Shown piece after piece: positions 42,629-51,830 of a DNA stretch of 64,000 bases. A program made the translations under genes and the position numbers. Position 1 is the stretch's first letter. Every line of letters starts with the position of its first letter. The notes below the pieces were generated by a model. It made no database searches. It saw only the letters and a list, made by a program, of their open reading frames with translations, and had not been told where the DNA came from. The DNA is from Bacillus aerolatus (GTDB lineage: Bacteria; Bacillota; Bacilli; Bacillales; Domibacillaceae): positions 297,556 to 361,555 of the forward strand of contig NZ_WEIO01000004.1 in assembly GCF_009183655.1 (NCBI RefSeq), given 5' to 3'.

Positions 42629-43630
42629 TCCAGATGATTTCCTGACCACCAGTTCAGGTTTTAAATTTATTGTTCGATAGTCGGCAGGACCAACCTCTTC
42701 TACTCTCTCAATCACTAATTGTGTCCCCGTGTATCCAAAGTCATATGCAGGCTGAGAAGATACCGTCAAAAAAGGATCAAAATCTGAAAATAATTCCAAA
42801 TCGTCAAAGCAGACAACAGCTATCTCTTCCGGCACTTTAATCTTTTTTTCGCGCAAACTTTTAATAATTTTAATGGCAATAAAGTTATTCGCTGCAAAAA
42901 TCGCTGTCGGGCGGTCAGCAAGCGGCAGAGTAACTAAGTGGTCAATTCCATTCCATTGTTTTTCTTGTTTATAATGCGTCTCTACAAGGAATGAAGCATC
43001 CATATTTAAATCGTTTATCTTTAACGTTTCAATATACGCCTGATACCGCTCTTTCGAAGTGGAGACTGTAAGCGGGCCATGCACCATGGCTATTCTTTTA
43101 TGACCATAGTCAATCAGATGCTGAAGAAGCAACTTTGTTCCTTCATAGTTGTCGCCCAGCACCCTGTCACAAGAAATCTCTTCAATCTCCCTATCGATTA
43201 ATGTAAACGGGATTCTGTTTTTGATCAATTTTTTTAAGTTTTTGATCGATGGATCGCCTGTCGGAGCAATAATAACGCCATCTACGCGTTTTGAAATTAA
43301 CGCATTAATATAATCACTTTCTTTTTCGTAGTCTTCATCTGTATTACATAAAATAAGCTGATACCCCATTTGATTCGCTTTATCCGCGGCCCCCCGCGCA
43401 ACTTTTGTAAAAAAAGGGTTTGTAATATCCGTTATAATTAACGAAAGCAACTTCGTCTTTTTGAGATTTAAACTTTGAGCAGCAGAATTCGGTATATAGT
43501 TGAGCTCTTTAATCACAGCTTCTACTTTCTCTCTTGTCTTCTCACTAATATTTCCTTTATTATTTATCACCCTTGACACCGTCATCGGTGAAACATTCGC
43601 TTTTTTAGCAATATCGTAAATAGTCGTCAC
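42614..43630 (-). CDS. LacI-family transcriptional regulator
   Basis: A 338-residue repressor. N-terminal HTH (TIYDIAKKANVSPMTVSRVINNKGNISEKTREKV split over residues 2-36), hinge helix NSAAQSL, then a periplasmic-binding-protein-like sensor domain with VDGVIIAPTGDPS and AVVCFDDLELF. It lies between clusters A and B with its own terminator, and the palindrome before the lactonase gene is its likely operator. The inducer is probably the cluster A sugar or an intermediate. Confidence 0.92.
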   Translation of the reverse strand: MTTIYDIAKKANVSPMTVSRVINNKGNISEKTREKVEAVIKELNYIPNSAAQSLNLKKTKLLSLIITDITNPFFTKVARGAADKANQMGYQLILCNTDEDYEKESDYINALISKRVDGVIIAPTGDPSIKNLKKLIKNRIPFTLIDREIEEISCDRVLGDNYEGTKLLLQHLIDYGHKRIAMVHGPLTVSTSKERYQAYIETLKINDLNMDASFLVETHYKQEKQWNGIDHLVTLPLADRPTAIFAANNFIAIKIIKSLREKKIKVPEEIAVVCFDDLELFSDFDPFLTVSSQPAYDFGYTGTQLVIERVEEVGPADYRTINLKPELVVRKSSGTPIN

Positions 43631-43702
43631 TTTTTGTACCTGCCTTTACGTTTTCACTTTTATTGTATCATAAGCCTGATTTATTATTTATTGGCTGTTC
43701 AT

Positions 43703-43741
43703 AAAAAAAATCCCCCTTTGATTTTTCAAAGGGAGATTACA
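43703..43741 (-). terminator. Terminator of cluster B
   Basis: AATCTCCCTTTG / CAAAGGGGGATT stem and TTTTTTT tail on the minus strand, after the aldehyde dehydrogenase gene. Confidence 0.9.
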
Positions 43742-43843
43742 TTAAAATTCTCATATTGAACCGCTATTTTTCAAATGTTTAACCTAAATTGATACCTATG
43801 GAGAACTAATTTCTCTCTTGCATAATTGCATCCTCACTAGCCG

Positions 43844-45313
43844 TTATGACCCTTTTATGAAAACAGTTTTAATAGCCGTGAAAAATTCTTTGGCTGCTTC
43901 TCCTTGTTCACGGGCGCCTGTGCTAGAGGATTTCATTCCGCCGAATGGAGCTTGAAGTTCTACGCCAGCGCTTTCGGCGTTAATTCTGACGAGACCTGCT
44001 TCGATGTCATCAATAAACTCCAGTAAGTTGTTAATATTCGTTGTAAAGATAGAGGCACTTAAGCCGTATTTCGTGTTGTTGGCCACTGTAATCGCTTCTT
44101 CAAAGTCTGCTGCTTTAATTAAGGCGATGACCGGTCCGAAAATTTCTTCTTGCGCAATTGCCATGTCAGGTGTAACTTCATCGAAGACAGCCGGAGAAAT
44201 ATAAAAGCCGTTGTCAAGCTCTTCGCCTTTTAATTCTTGACCGCCAAAAAGCAGAGAAGCTCCTTCCTCTTTTCCTTTTTCAATATATTTCTTCACCGTG
44301 TTGAACTGGCTTTCACTGGCACATGGTCCCATCCAAATACCGTCTTGCAATCCATTGCCGACCGTAATCTTCTTTGTTTCCTGAACCAACTTTTCTTTGA
44401 ACTCTTCATAAACCGCTTCTTCTACAATCACACGGCTTGAAGCAGTACATTTTTGTCCCGAAGAGCGGAACCCGCCGCTGATAACTGCTTCAACAGCTAA
44501 GTCAAGGTTCGCATCTTTCGCAACGATGACCGGATTTTTCCCGCCCATTTCCATTTGAAATTTAATTCCTCGTTCTGTTGCCGCTTTCGCTACATTTTTG
44601 CCGACTTGTTCAGATCCAGTAAAAGTGATCGCATTTAAAAGTGGGTGATCGATTAATGCCTGACCAATAACGGATCCTGAACCTGTGACAAAATTCAATA
44701 CTCCTTCGGGAAGTCCAGCTTTTGCAAAACATTCCACTACTTTTGCAGCAGTCACAGCTCCTTCTGTCGCAGGCTTCAGAACGATTGTATTTCCATACAC
44801 AAGAGCCGGAGCCATTTTCCAGATCGGAATCGCTACCGGGAAGTTCCACGGAGTAATGACACCTACAACACCAAGGGGCGTACGCTTTGTAAACATTAGC
44901 GCATCTTTATCTGAAGAAGGAATCACATCTCCTTCTTTGCGCATACCTTCGCTTGCATAGTATCGAAGAATGGCAACTCCGCGGGCAGTTTCCCCTTTTG
45001 CTTCAGGTAATGTTTTCCCCATTTCTCTCGTCATTGTTTCAGCAATGTCGTCTAGATTTTCTTCTAAAATATTGGCTGCCTTAAACAGCAGCTGTCCCCT
45101 CGCTGCCTGGCCGAGCTTGCGCCACGCCTTTTTCGCCTCATCCGCTGCTTTCACTGCTTTATCTAAATCTTCTTTTGTAGAACTTTGCACGTAACCGACG
45201 ATCTCCTCTTTGTTTGCCGGATTTATGCTTGGAATTCTTTCTTGAGAGGATGCTTCCACCCATTCATTATTAATGAAGTTCTTATAGGTTTTTTCTTTAA
45301 ATACTGTTTGCAT
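43844..45313 (-). CDS. Aldehyde dehydrogenase, 2-oxoglutarate semialdehyde dehydrogenase type
   Basis: A 489-residue NAD(P)-dependent ALDH with catalytic Cys289 ([10 protein letters not shown]), Glu255 ([11 protein letters not shown]) and the Asn of TPWNFPV. The C-terminal [23 protein letters not shown] block is typical of the YcbD/KGSADH group, which oxidises 2-oxoglutarate semialdehyde to 2-oxoglutarate at the end of galactarate, arabinose and xylose oxidative routes. Distal gene of cluster B, next to a 2-keto-3-deoxypentonate dehydratase-like gene that would supply the semialdehyde. Confidence 0.88.
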   Translation of the reverse strand: MQTVFKEKTYKNFINNEWVEASSQERIPSINPANKEEIVGYVQSSTKEDLDKAVKAADEAKKAWRKLGQAARGQLLFKAANILEENLDDIAETMTREMGKTLPEAKGETARGVAILRYYASEGMRKEGDVIPSSDKDALMFTKRTPLGVVGVITPWNFPVAIPIWKMAPALVYGNTIVLKPATEGAVTAAKVVECFAKAGLPEGVLNFVTGSGSVIGQALIDHPLLNAITFTGSEQVGKNVAKAATERGIKFQMEMGGKNPVIVAKDANLDLAVEAVISGGFRSSGQKCTASSRVIVEEAVYEEFKEKLVQETKKITVGNGLQDGIWMGPCASESQFNTVKKYIEKGKEEGASLLFGGQELKGEELDNGFYISPAVFDEVTPDMAIAQEEIFGPVIALIKAADFEEAITVANNTKYGLSASIFTTNINNLLEFIDDIEAGLVRINAESAGVELQAPFGGMKSSSTGAREQGEAAKEFFTAIKTVFIKGS

Positions 45314-45334
45314 GTTTATCCCTCCACGTAGTCA

Positions 45335-46510
45335 TTAAAATGTTGGACCAATTCTCCAAATACCGAAATCATGCTGCTTAAGAACTTCTGCTTTCGTTAA
45401 TTTCCCTGAAGAAACTTTTGCAATTTCTTCAAAAATTCGTGTACCTACAGACTCGATCGATTCTTTACCTTCAATTATTGTGCCGGCATTTAAGTCAATG
45501 TTTTCACTCATCTTTTCATAAATGCCTGTATTCGTTGAAATTTTTATAACAGGGGCAATTGGAGAACCTGTAGGTGTGCCTCTACCTGTTGTAAAAAGAA
45601 CCACTTGCGCCCCACCTGCTACCATCCCAGTTAATTGTTCAATATCATGGCCTGGGGTATCCATCCACACTAACCCTTTTTTAGTAGGAGACTCGGCATA
45701 GTCAATCACTTCCTGTAATTGTTTGCTCCCCGCTTTGTTGGCAGCTCCTAAAGATTTCTCTTCGAGTGTACTTAATCCACCGCGTATATTTCCCGGACTC
45801 GGATTGCCTGTTCGAATATCGACTCCCATTTGGATAGAGCGATTTTCCATCGCTTTAATGACTTGATAAGCTTTTTTAGCTACTCTGTCATCTACAGCCC
45901 GTTCTGCCAACAGATGCTCCGCTCCGATCAATTCTGTCGTTTCGGCTAAAATAGCTGTACCGCCATGCTCTATAATCATATCGCTGACAGCTCCAACTGC
46001 CGGGTTCGCTGAAATCCCGGAACAAGCATCTGATCCGCCACATTCCGTTCCGATAATTAATTCACTAATATCGCATAACTCTCTCGTTTGAGCAGACGCC
46101 TCCTGTACCATTCTTGCGGCTATTTTTGCTCCTTCGGCAATAGCTGTTAATGTGCCTCCGTGGTCTTGGATAGAAACAACTTCAACAGGCTTGTTCGTTT
46201 TAGCGAGTTCGCCAGCGACACTTCTCGCTTGATGAGTCTCACAGCCGAGTCCGAGAACAACCACTCCATATACATTCGGATTGGCTCCCATCCCGACATA
46301 CGTTCGGAATGTCTGCTCGTAATCGATCCCAACCTGGGCACAGCCGTGCTGATGAATAAATGAAACGGTTCCGTGAACAAGTTCTGTTATTTGTTTTGCC
46401 GCCTGCGTGGCACAAGTAATCGTTGGCAAAATCAATACATGGTTGCGAACGCCGACTTTTCCATCAGGCCGTCTATATCCCCAAAATTTATTGTCATTGG
46501 TTAATTGCAA
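45335..46510 (-). CDS. UxaA-family sugar-acid dehydratase, large subunit (cluster B)
   Basis: A 391-residue paralogue of the cluster A large subunit: YRRPDGKVGVRNH, HQHGCAQVG, GTECGGSDACSG, GNPSPGNIRGGLSTLEEKSLG and TTGRGTPTGSPIAPVIK. Start taken at a TTG 8 bases after GAGGTG, inside the end of the small-subunit gene (17-base overlap); an upstream start would overlap much more. Should form a complex with the SAF-domain subunit and dehydrate the imported sugar acid. Confidence 0.87.
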   Translation of the reverse strand: MQLTNDNKFWGYRRPDGKVGVRNHVLILPTITCATQAAKQITELVHGTVSFIHQHGCAQVGIDYEQTFRTYVGMGANPNVYGVVVLGLGCETHQARSVAGELAKTNKPVEVVSIQDHGGTLTAIAEGAKIAARMVQEASAQTRELCDISELIIGTECGGSDACSGISANPAVGAVSDMIIEHGGTAILAETTELIGAEHLLAERAVDDRVAKKAYQVIKAMENRSIQMGVDIRTGNPSPGNIRGGLSTLEEKSLGAANKAGSKQLQEVIDYAESPTKKGLVWMDTPGHDIEQLTGMVAGGAQVVLFTTGRGTPTGSPIAPVIKISTNTGIYEKMSENIDLNAGTIIEGKESIESVGTRIFEEIAKVSSGKLTKAEVLKQHDFGIWRIGPTF

Positions 46511-46802
46511 CTTGATCACCTCTTCCTCGTATCCCTTCAATGTTGTGCACATGAACATGGGCACCTGGCTCAATGTTTTGCACCGCTCTTCCGATGACTT
46601 CCCCGTACTTTACAATATCCGTTCCTTGCGGGATCAGACATACTGCAAATTTATGGCCGAATTCGATTTCTTCCAGCAGCTCAACAGTATAGTTTTTATC
46701 CTGGCAGGATACCGTGACGATAGAATTAGCTGGAATATTTTCCAAGGCCGTTGCCACTTTGTCTACTGGTTTCATCATGACTGTTTTATAATTAGTAACC
46801 AT
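46494..46802 (-). CDS. UxaA-family dehydratase, small SAF-domain subunit (cluster B)
   Basis: A 102-residue SAF-domain protein with the conserved C-terminal HVHVHNIEGIRGRGDQVA, partner of the following large subunit. GGGGGAG precedes the ATG. The split arrangement is the same as in cluster A. Confidence 0.87.
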   Translation of the reverse strand: MVTNYKTVMMKPVDKVATALENIPANSIVTVSCQDKNYTVELLEEIEFGHKFAVCLIPQGTDIVKYGEVIGRAVQNIEPGAHVHVHNIEGIRGRGDQVAINQ

Positions 46803-46826
46803 TTATCATGCTCCCCCACCAATGTT

Positions 46827-47729
46827 TTAATGAAGAGCGACCGGCTTAGTGGCCGGTGCTTTCACTGGATTGCTCAACACGCCAATTTCCGGGATTTCAA
46901 TTTCAACTAAATCGCCATCCATTAAAGTAAATTCATTCGGCGGCACAATACATGTACCTGTTAACAGTACAGTTCCATCAAAAATCTCATTGTCTCTTAA
47001 AAGGAAGGAAACGAGTTCATCGTACTTTCTTTTTAATTGGCTCGTATTTGCTTTTCCTTCAACGACCAGTTCATTGTTGCGATAAATTTTGCATATGATC
47101 TCCAGTTTATAAGCATCCTCAACAGCTTCCGCAAGAAGAAGCGCCGGTCCGATCGCACACGATTGCTTCCATATTTTCGCTTGAGGCAGATAGAGAGGGT
47201 TTTCTCCTTCAATATCACGGCAGCTCATATCATTTCCGATCGTGTAAGCCAAGATGTCTCCTTCTTTATTAATCACGAGCCCTAGTTCGGGTTCAGGTAT
47301 TTGCCAATTGGAATCACTTCTTAAATAAACATCCGTATTCGGACCTACCGTTCGTGCAGCAGTCGACTTTAGAAAAATCTCTGGCCGGTCGGCATCATAC
47401 ACTTTATCATAAAATGTACTCGCGTCTAATTTCCCGTCAGTTGCTTCATAGTTTCTAGCTTCTTTGCTTTTTTCATAAGTGACCCCCGAAGCCCATACTT
47501 CAGGTGCTTCAATCGGTACTAACAAAGACAGTTCCTCCAGCTTTACATCTGCCGGATCAATTGTTTGAATTTGTTCTTTAAGAAATGATAAAGGAGTCTG
47601 TCCTTTATGTTTTGCCTGTTCTGTCAGTTCTGTAAGGCACGTATATTCAAGCGGATAAACAGTAGCATCATTCAATACTGCTGCTAAAACCTGAGTGTCT
47701 TTATCTTTTTGATAGCGTATGATTTTCAT
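46827..47729 (-). CDS. FAH-family 2-keto-3-deoxypentonate dehydratase candidate
   Basis: A 300-residue FAH-fold protein of a different branch from the two hydrolases here. WASGVTYEKSKEARN, YDKVYDADRPEIFLKS and PEPELGLVIN with SCRDIEGENPLYLPQAK resemble 2-keto-3-deoxy-D-arabinonate dehydratase, which yields 2-oxoglutarate semialdehyde. The aldehyde dehydrogenase two genes downstream fits as the next step. AAAGGAG fixes the start. Substrate length (C5) is inferred from this pairing. Confidence 0.83.
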   Translation of the reverse strand: MKIIRYQKDKDTQVLAAVLNDATVYPLEYTCLTELTEQAKHKGQTPLSFLKEQIQTIDPADVKLEELSLLVPIEAPEVWASGVTYEKSKEARNYEATDGKLDASTFYDKVYDADRPEIFLKSTAARTVGPNTDVYLRSDSNWQIPEPELGLVINKEGDILAYTIGNDMSCRDIEGENPLYLPQAKIWKQSCAIGPALLLAEAVEDAYKLEIICKIYRNNELVVEGKANTSQLKRKYDELVSFLLRDNEIFDGTVLLTGTCIVPPNEFTLMDGDLVEIEIPEIGVLSNPVKAPATKPVALH

Positions 47730-47769
47730 AGTCTATTCTCCTTTAGTCATCAACTGATTTTTGGATAGA

Positions 47770-49053
47770 TTACATTAGCATGCCTGGCAGCCACAAAGAA
47801 ATCATTGGTACAAACGTGATGAGCAATAAAGCAATAATTAGCACAATATACATCGGGAGAACTTCTTTTAAAAAGTGTTGGATCTTTACCTTGGTGATGG
47901 AGCAGACCGTAAACATGGCCGTTCCAAGCGGAGGAGTAATTGTCCCGATCCCAATGTTAAACAAAAAGATCATCCCTAAATGCACAGGATCGATTCCATA
48001 AGCTTGAGCCATCGGAATCAATAATGGAGTTAAAATGATAATAGCTACATTTCCTTCAATAAACATCCCGAGAATAAGTAAAAAGAGGTTTAGTACTAAC
48101 AAGAAAGCAATAGGGTTACCGACCATGCCTGTTACGTATTCTGTTGCGATATGCGGGATTCTTTCCCATGTAAGTATCCAGCCAAATGCGGAACCCGCTG
48201 CAATGATTAGTAAAATAGAAGAAGAAGTAGAAACTGATTCTTTTAATGCTTGCTTTAAATGAGAAATTTTCATTTCCCTATAAAACAAGAAACCTATTAA
48301 TAATGCGTATACAACCGCTACCGCTCCAGCTTCAGTAGGTGTGAAAACTCCAATACGGATTCCTCCGATAATGATTACTGGCAAAATTAATGCTAAAATG
48401 GCATCTTTAGAAGCGATGGCAACTTCTTTTGGACGTGCTACTTTTTTTCTAACCGGTAAGTAGCCTCTTTTCTTGGAGATGAAATGAACAGCGATCATCA
48501 TGAGCAAACATGTCATTAATCCTGGAACAATTCCAGCCATAAAAAGCTTTCCGATCGACACATTTCCGATATAACCGTATAAAATCATTCCAATACCTGG
48601 TGGAATTAACGGCGTAATAAGAGAAGAAGCAGCAATAACTGATGCGGAAAACCCTGGATCATATCCTTTTTTATTCATTTCAGGATGCATAATTTTCGCC
48701 TGCATGGCCGCATCTGCCAAACCTGATCCGGATAATCCCCCCATGATTGTACTTAACACTATACTGACTTGAGCCAGCCCTCCAGGCAGGTGCCCGGTAA
48801 GCACTTCAGCAAAATTAGCTATTCTGCGGGTAATCCCCGTATAGTTCATAAGAACACCAGCCACTATGAAAAACGGAATAGCAAGCAGCGGTACAGATTC
48901 TATTCCCGCTACCATTCTTTGAACAAGCAGCATTGGTTCTACTTGTTGGGAAATTAAAAAATAGAGTAAAGTGCTTCCTAAAATTGCGTAAGCAACAGGT
49001 ATGTTGGCTAAAAACAAGGCAAATAAAGACAGTGTGGCAATCGCAATATTCAT
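47770..49053 (-). CDS. TRAP transporter large membrane subunit (DctM)
   Basis: A 427-residue protein with about 12 hydrophobic segments, the standard DctM length. LAIPFFIVAGVLMNYTG, GGLSGSGLADAAMQAKIM and LITPLIPPGIGMILYG are DctM blocks. It forms the sodium-coupled channel for a carboxylate. Start overlaps the DctQ stop by 4 bases. Uptake of a sugar acid matches the dehydratase pair that follows. Confidence 0.93.
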   Translation of the reverse strand: MNIAIATLSLFALFLANIPVAYAILGSTLLYFLISQQVEPMLLVQRMVAGIESVPLLAIPFFIVAGVLMNYTGITRRIANFAEVLTGHLPGGLAQVSIVLSTIMGGLSGSGLADAAMQAKIMHPEMNKKGYDPGFSASVIAASSLITPLIPPGIGMILYGYIGNVSIGKLFMAGIVPGLMTCLLMMIAVHFISKKRGYLPVRKKVARPKEVAIASKDAILALILPVIIIGGIRIGVFTPTEAGAVAVVYALLIGFLFYREMKISHLKQALKESVSTSSSILLIIAAGSAFGWILTWERIPHIATEYVTGMVGNPIAFLLVLNLFLLILGMFIEGNVAIIILTPLLIPMAQAYGIDPVHLGMIFLFNIGIGTITPPLGTAMFTVCSITKVKIQHFLKEVLPMYIVLIIALLLITFVPMISLWLPGMLM

Positions 49054-49589
49054 GCTTTCGCCTCCTTCTGAGATCCAGATTGAAATCCATTTTCTTCTTC
49101 ACGTATCGTTGAATGTTCTTTATTTTTATTCCAAGTGTTTATCATTCGGGAGATAATGTGAATAGTAGCGAACACCCCACTTAACACGATGGCAATATCA
49201 ATGTATACGTAACTAATTCGAAGGACAGGTGTTAATTTTGCAGCAGCTTGTGTTGTCAGCTGAGTTCCAAGATAAACAAAAACAAAAGCGTTTAAAAAAA
49301 GAAGTACAATCTCACGGAATAAAAAGGCCGCTTTTTTAAAGGCCGGATTGAATTTTTCTACAAAGAAATCAATGCCAACATGGCCATCTTCTTTCGTGAC
49401 AACACTTGCCCCTAGAAAAGTAAACCAAACGAATAAGGCGAGCGTCATTTCTTCTGTCCATTGCAATGGCTCTCCAACAATAAACCTCATGAAAACGCCT
49501 ACAACTGTCACACTAATAATTAAAACAAGGGAGATTGAAGCGAAGATGTTATCTACATTCAATATCCAACTACTAAGTCGTTTCATCAT
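49050..49589 (-). CDS. TRAP transporter small membrane subunit (DctQ)
   Basis: A protein of 179 residues with four membrane helices; the LQWTEEMTLALFVWFTFLGA and DGHVGIDFF blocks are typical of DctQ. An ATG 9 bases upstream is an alternative start, but GGGATGG fits the internal ATG better. Overlaps dctM. Confidence 0.9.
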   Translation of the reverse strand: MMKRLSSWILNVDNIFASISLVLIISVTVVGVFMRFIVGEPLQWTEEMTLALFVWFTFLGASVVTKEDGHVGIDFFVEKFNPAFKKAAFLFREIVLLFLNAFVFVYLGTQLTTQAAAKLTPVLRISYVYIDIAIVLSGVFATIHIISRMINTWNKNKEHSTIREEENGFQSGSQKEAKA

Positions 49590-49675
49590 ATAATCCATCC
49601 CTTTTTATTAGAATGTGTACTACTTAACCGAACGATCATACACAACTATTGCAACATCCAGGCAATCTATCTCCA

Positions 49676-49722
49676 AAAACAAGCTAGGCAGAAAACAAAT
49701 GGTCTTTACTATTCTGCCTAGC
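49676..49722 (-). terminator. Attenuator-like hairpin between dctP and dctQ
   Basis: 11-bp stem GCTAGGCAGAA / TTCTGCCTAGC followed on the minus strand by TTGTTTTTGG. It would let most transcripts end after dctP, giving excess binding protein over membrane subunits. Confidence 0.82.
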
Positions 49723-49770
49723 CAGCTTTGCTATTGATTACCTTCTATCAAACGATAGAAAATTCAAAAA

Positions 49771-50781
49771 TTATTCCAGAGACTTTTGGACTTTGTCATA
49801 CAACCCCGGGCTCCACTCGTCCATTTTTTTATATACTGGCTTAGTAGCTTCTTTAAATTTTTCCTTGTCCACTTCTGTAATGGTTACTCCAGCAGCTTCC
49901 AAATCCTTTAGAACTGTTTCTTCAGATTCCTTTACTTTTTCTGCCATGAACTTACCTGTTTCGTCTCCAGTTTCTTTCAGTACCTTCACTACATCTTCCG
50001 GAAGTGTTTCCATATAAGATTGGCCTGCGATCCATTGAATGATCATATTCGTGTGAGCAGTTAATGCTAAATGTTTAGCATTCTCATAAACTTTTGATCC
50101 ATGTATAACCGGAAGTGGATTTTCCATGCCGTCGATCACTCCTTGGGCAATAGACGGATAAACTTCCCCAAGCGGCAGAGGTGTAGCTGTTGCTCCCATT
50201 TCTTCCATGATCTTTATGGATAACGGATTGCTTGGGACGCGCACTTTCATTCCTTTTAAATCCTTTGGTGTTTTTACCGGTTTATTCGTAATTAAATGAC
50301 GGTCTCCGTACATCCACTTTGTTGATACAATGTGAATGCCCTCACCTTGAAGGTCTTTTTCTAATCCTTTAAACCACTCACTATCCGTTAATTTAAATAA
50401 GCTTTCGTAATCATCCGTTAAGTAAGGGGCAGAAAGAATTCCGATATCTGGAACGTAATCCATTAAAAAGCTGGCGTCAGCAATGTAAATCACGTTGGCA
50501 CCGGTTTTCATTTGTTCAATTGCATCTTGCTTGGAACCAAGTTGAGAGCTCGGATAAAGTTCAATTTTGATTTTTCCGTTGCTTTTTTCCTCAGCACGCT
50601 TTTTCCATTCTTGTGCCGCTAAGTCTAATGGTTCTCCCGGCTGATTCTCATAACCTATTTTAATTGTATATACGTCACCACTTGCTTTCCCGTTGGCAGC
50701 ATCTTCTTTTCCACAACCTGCTAATGCTGTAGTAACAATCAGAAATAAAGCTAACAAAATTGTTGAAACCTTTTTATTCAT
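49771..50781 (-). CDS. TRAP transporter substrate-binding lipoprotein (DctP)
   Basis: A 336-residue solute-binding protein with a lipoprotein signal (LAGC, Cys22). The DctP blocks KMRVPSNPLSIKIMEEMGATATPLPLGEVY (positions about 175-205, containing the carboxylate-binding Arg) and ALQQGVIDG-like IAQGVIDGMENP are present. It captures the acid outside the membrane. AAGGGGGG precedes the ATG. First TRAP gene, 79 bases after the FAH hydrolase gene. Confidence 0.92.
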   Translation of the reverse strand: MNKKVSTILLALFLIVTTALAGCGKEDAANGKASGDVYTIKIGYENQPGEPLDLAAQEWKKRAEEKSNGKIKIELYPSSQLGSKQDAIEQMKTGANVIYIADASFLMDYVPDIGILSAPYLTDDYESLFKLTDSEWFKGLEKDLQGEGIHIVSTKWMYGDRHLITNKPVKTPKDLKGMKVRVPSNPLSIKIMEEMGATATPLPLGEVYPSIAQGVIDGMENPLPVIHGSKVYENAKHLALTAHTNMIIQWIAGQSYMETLPEDVVKVLKETGDETGKFMAEKVKESEETVLKDLEAAGVTITEVDKEKFKEATKPVYKKMDEWSPGLYDKVQKSLE

Positions 50782-50860
50782 TTCTTTCCCCCCTTATTAA
50801 TTTAAAAGCTTAAATGCTTTTTACTATGTGATCCCCTGTCATTCTCTGAAATACTTATCT

Positions 50861-51811
50861 TTAAACATTTTGAGTAACAGCTGATTCTCCAGATTCACTC
50901 TTTTGATTTAAAGAAGACTTCATTTCATTCGTTAATTCACCGAGCTTTTCAATTTTGATGGTTATTTTATCGCCGTCTTTCAACCAGTCTTGCTCATGCT
51001 CTGGGAGGCCGAATATGACTCCTTCTGGTGTGCCTGTTAAAATAATGTCACCAGGTTCCAGCGTCATATAATGAGATAAATAACTGATGATCTCATCGCA
51101 GTAAAAAATCATATCTGACGTATTCGAAGACTGTCTCACTTTTCCATTGACAATCGTTTCGATCGTCAATTGATTTGGATCGCCTACTTCATCTGCGGTA
51201 ACTAAATACGGGCCCACCGGACAGAAACCGTCGCAGCTTTTTCCTAAAAGCCACTGATTCGTGCGGAATTGAAGGTCCCTGGCCGATAAATCGTTCACAT
51301 TGCAATACCCTGCTACATAATTAAGTGCTTCATCTTTAGTAACATTTTTGGCTTGTTCACCAATGATAATCCCAAGCTCTGCTTCAAAATCAACCTGTGT
51401 TGAATCTGCCGGAAGCTCTACTTTTTCTCCGTGTCCTGCCAAAGCATTACTGAATTTATTAAATAAAACCGGAGTTTCAGGAGGCGTCATATTTGATTCT
51501 TCCGCATGTTTTTTATAGTTTAATCCCACACAAATAATTTTGGCGCTTTTAGGTACACATGCTCCGAACTCAACGTTTTCTTCTGATAGAAAAAGATCTC
51601 TCTCATTTTTCGGCGCTATTCCTTTAACGAAATCTTCGAAATTCTCAAGAGAGATTTTATCAGCTTTTAACCAATCTTCTAAAGTGAGTGGAATAACCGG
51701 AGATTGACCAACGGCTTCCCATGCCTTTTCAACATCTAGTATGCCAACATCTGTTTTTACACCAAGCTTGAACTGTTTATTTGATTCATCTTTAAAATTT
51801 AATAGTTTCAT
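50861..51811 (-). CDS. FAH-family diketo-acid hydrolase candidate (cluster B)
   Basis: A 316-residue paralogue of the cluster A hydrolase: ICVGLNYKKHAEESN, VDFEAELGIIIGE, NDLSARDLQFRTNQWLLGKSCDGFCPVGPYLVTADEVGDPN (positions about 180-220) and TPEGVIFGLP. It is the presumed partner of the neighbouring SDR, cleaving a 2,4-diketo-3-deoxy acid to pyruvate and a hydroxyacid (glycolate from a C5 acid, lactate from a 6-deoxy C6 acid). Confidence 0.85.
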   Translation of the reverse strand: MKLLNFKDESNKQFKLGVKTDVGILDVEKAWEAVGQSPVIPLTLEDWLKADKISLENFEDFVKGIAPKNERDLFLSEENVEFGACVPKSAKIICVGLNYKKHAEESNMTPPETPVLFNKFSNALAGHGEKVELPADSTQVDFEAELGIIIGEQAKNVTKDEALNYVAGYCNVNDLSARDLQFRTNQWLLGKSCDGFCPVGPYLVTADEVGDPNQLTIETIVNGKVRQSSNTSDMIFYCDEIISYLSHYMTLEPGDIILTGTPEGVIFGLPEHEQDWLKDGDKITIKIEKLGELTNEMKSSLNQKSESGESAVTQNV

Positions 51812-51830
51812 TTTTTTCTCTCCATTCTCT

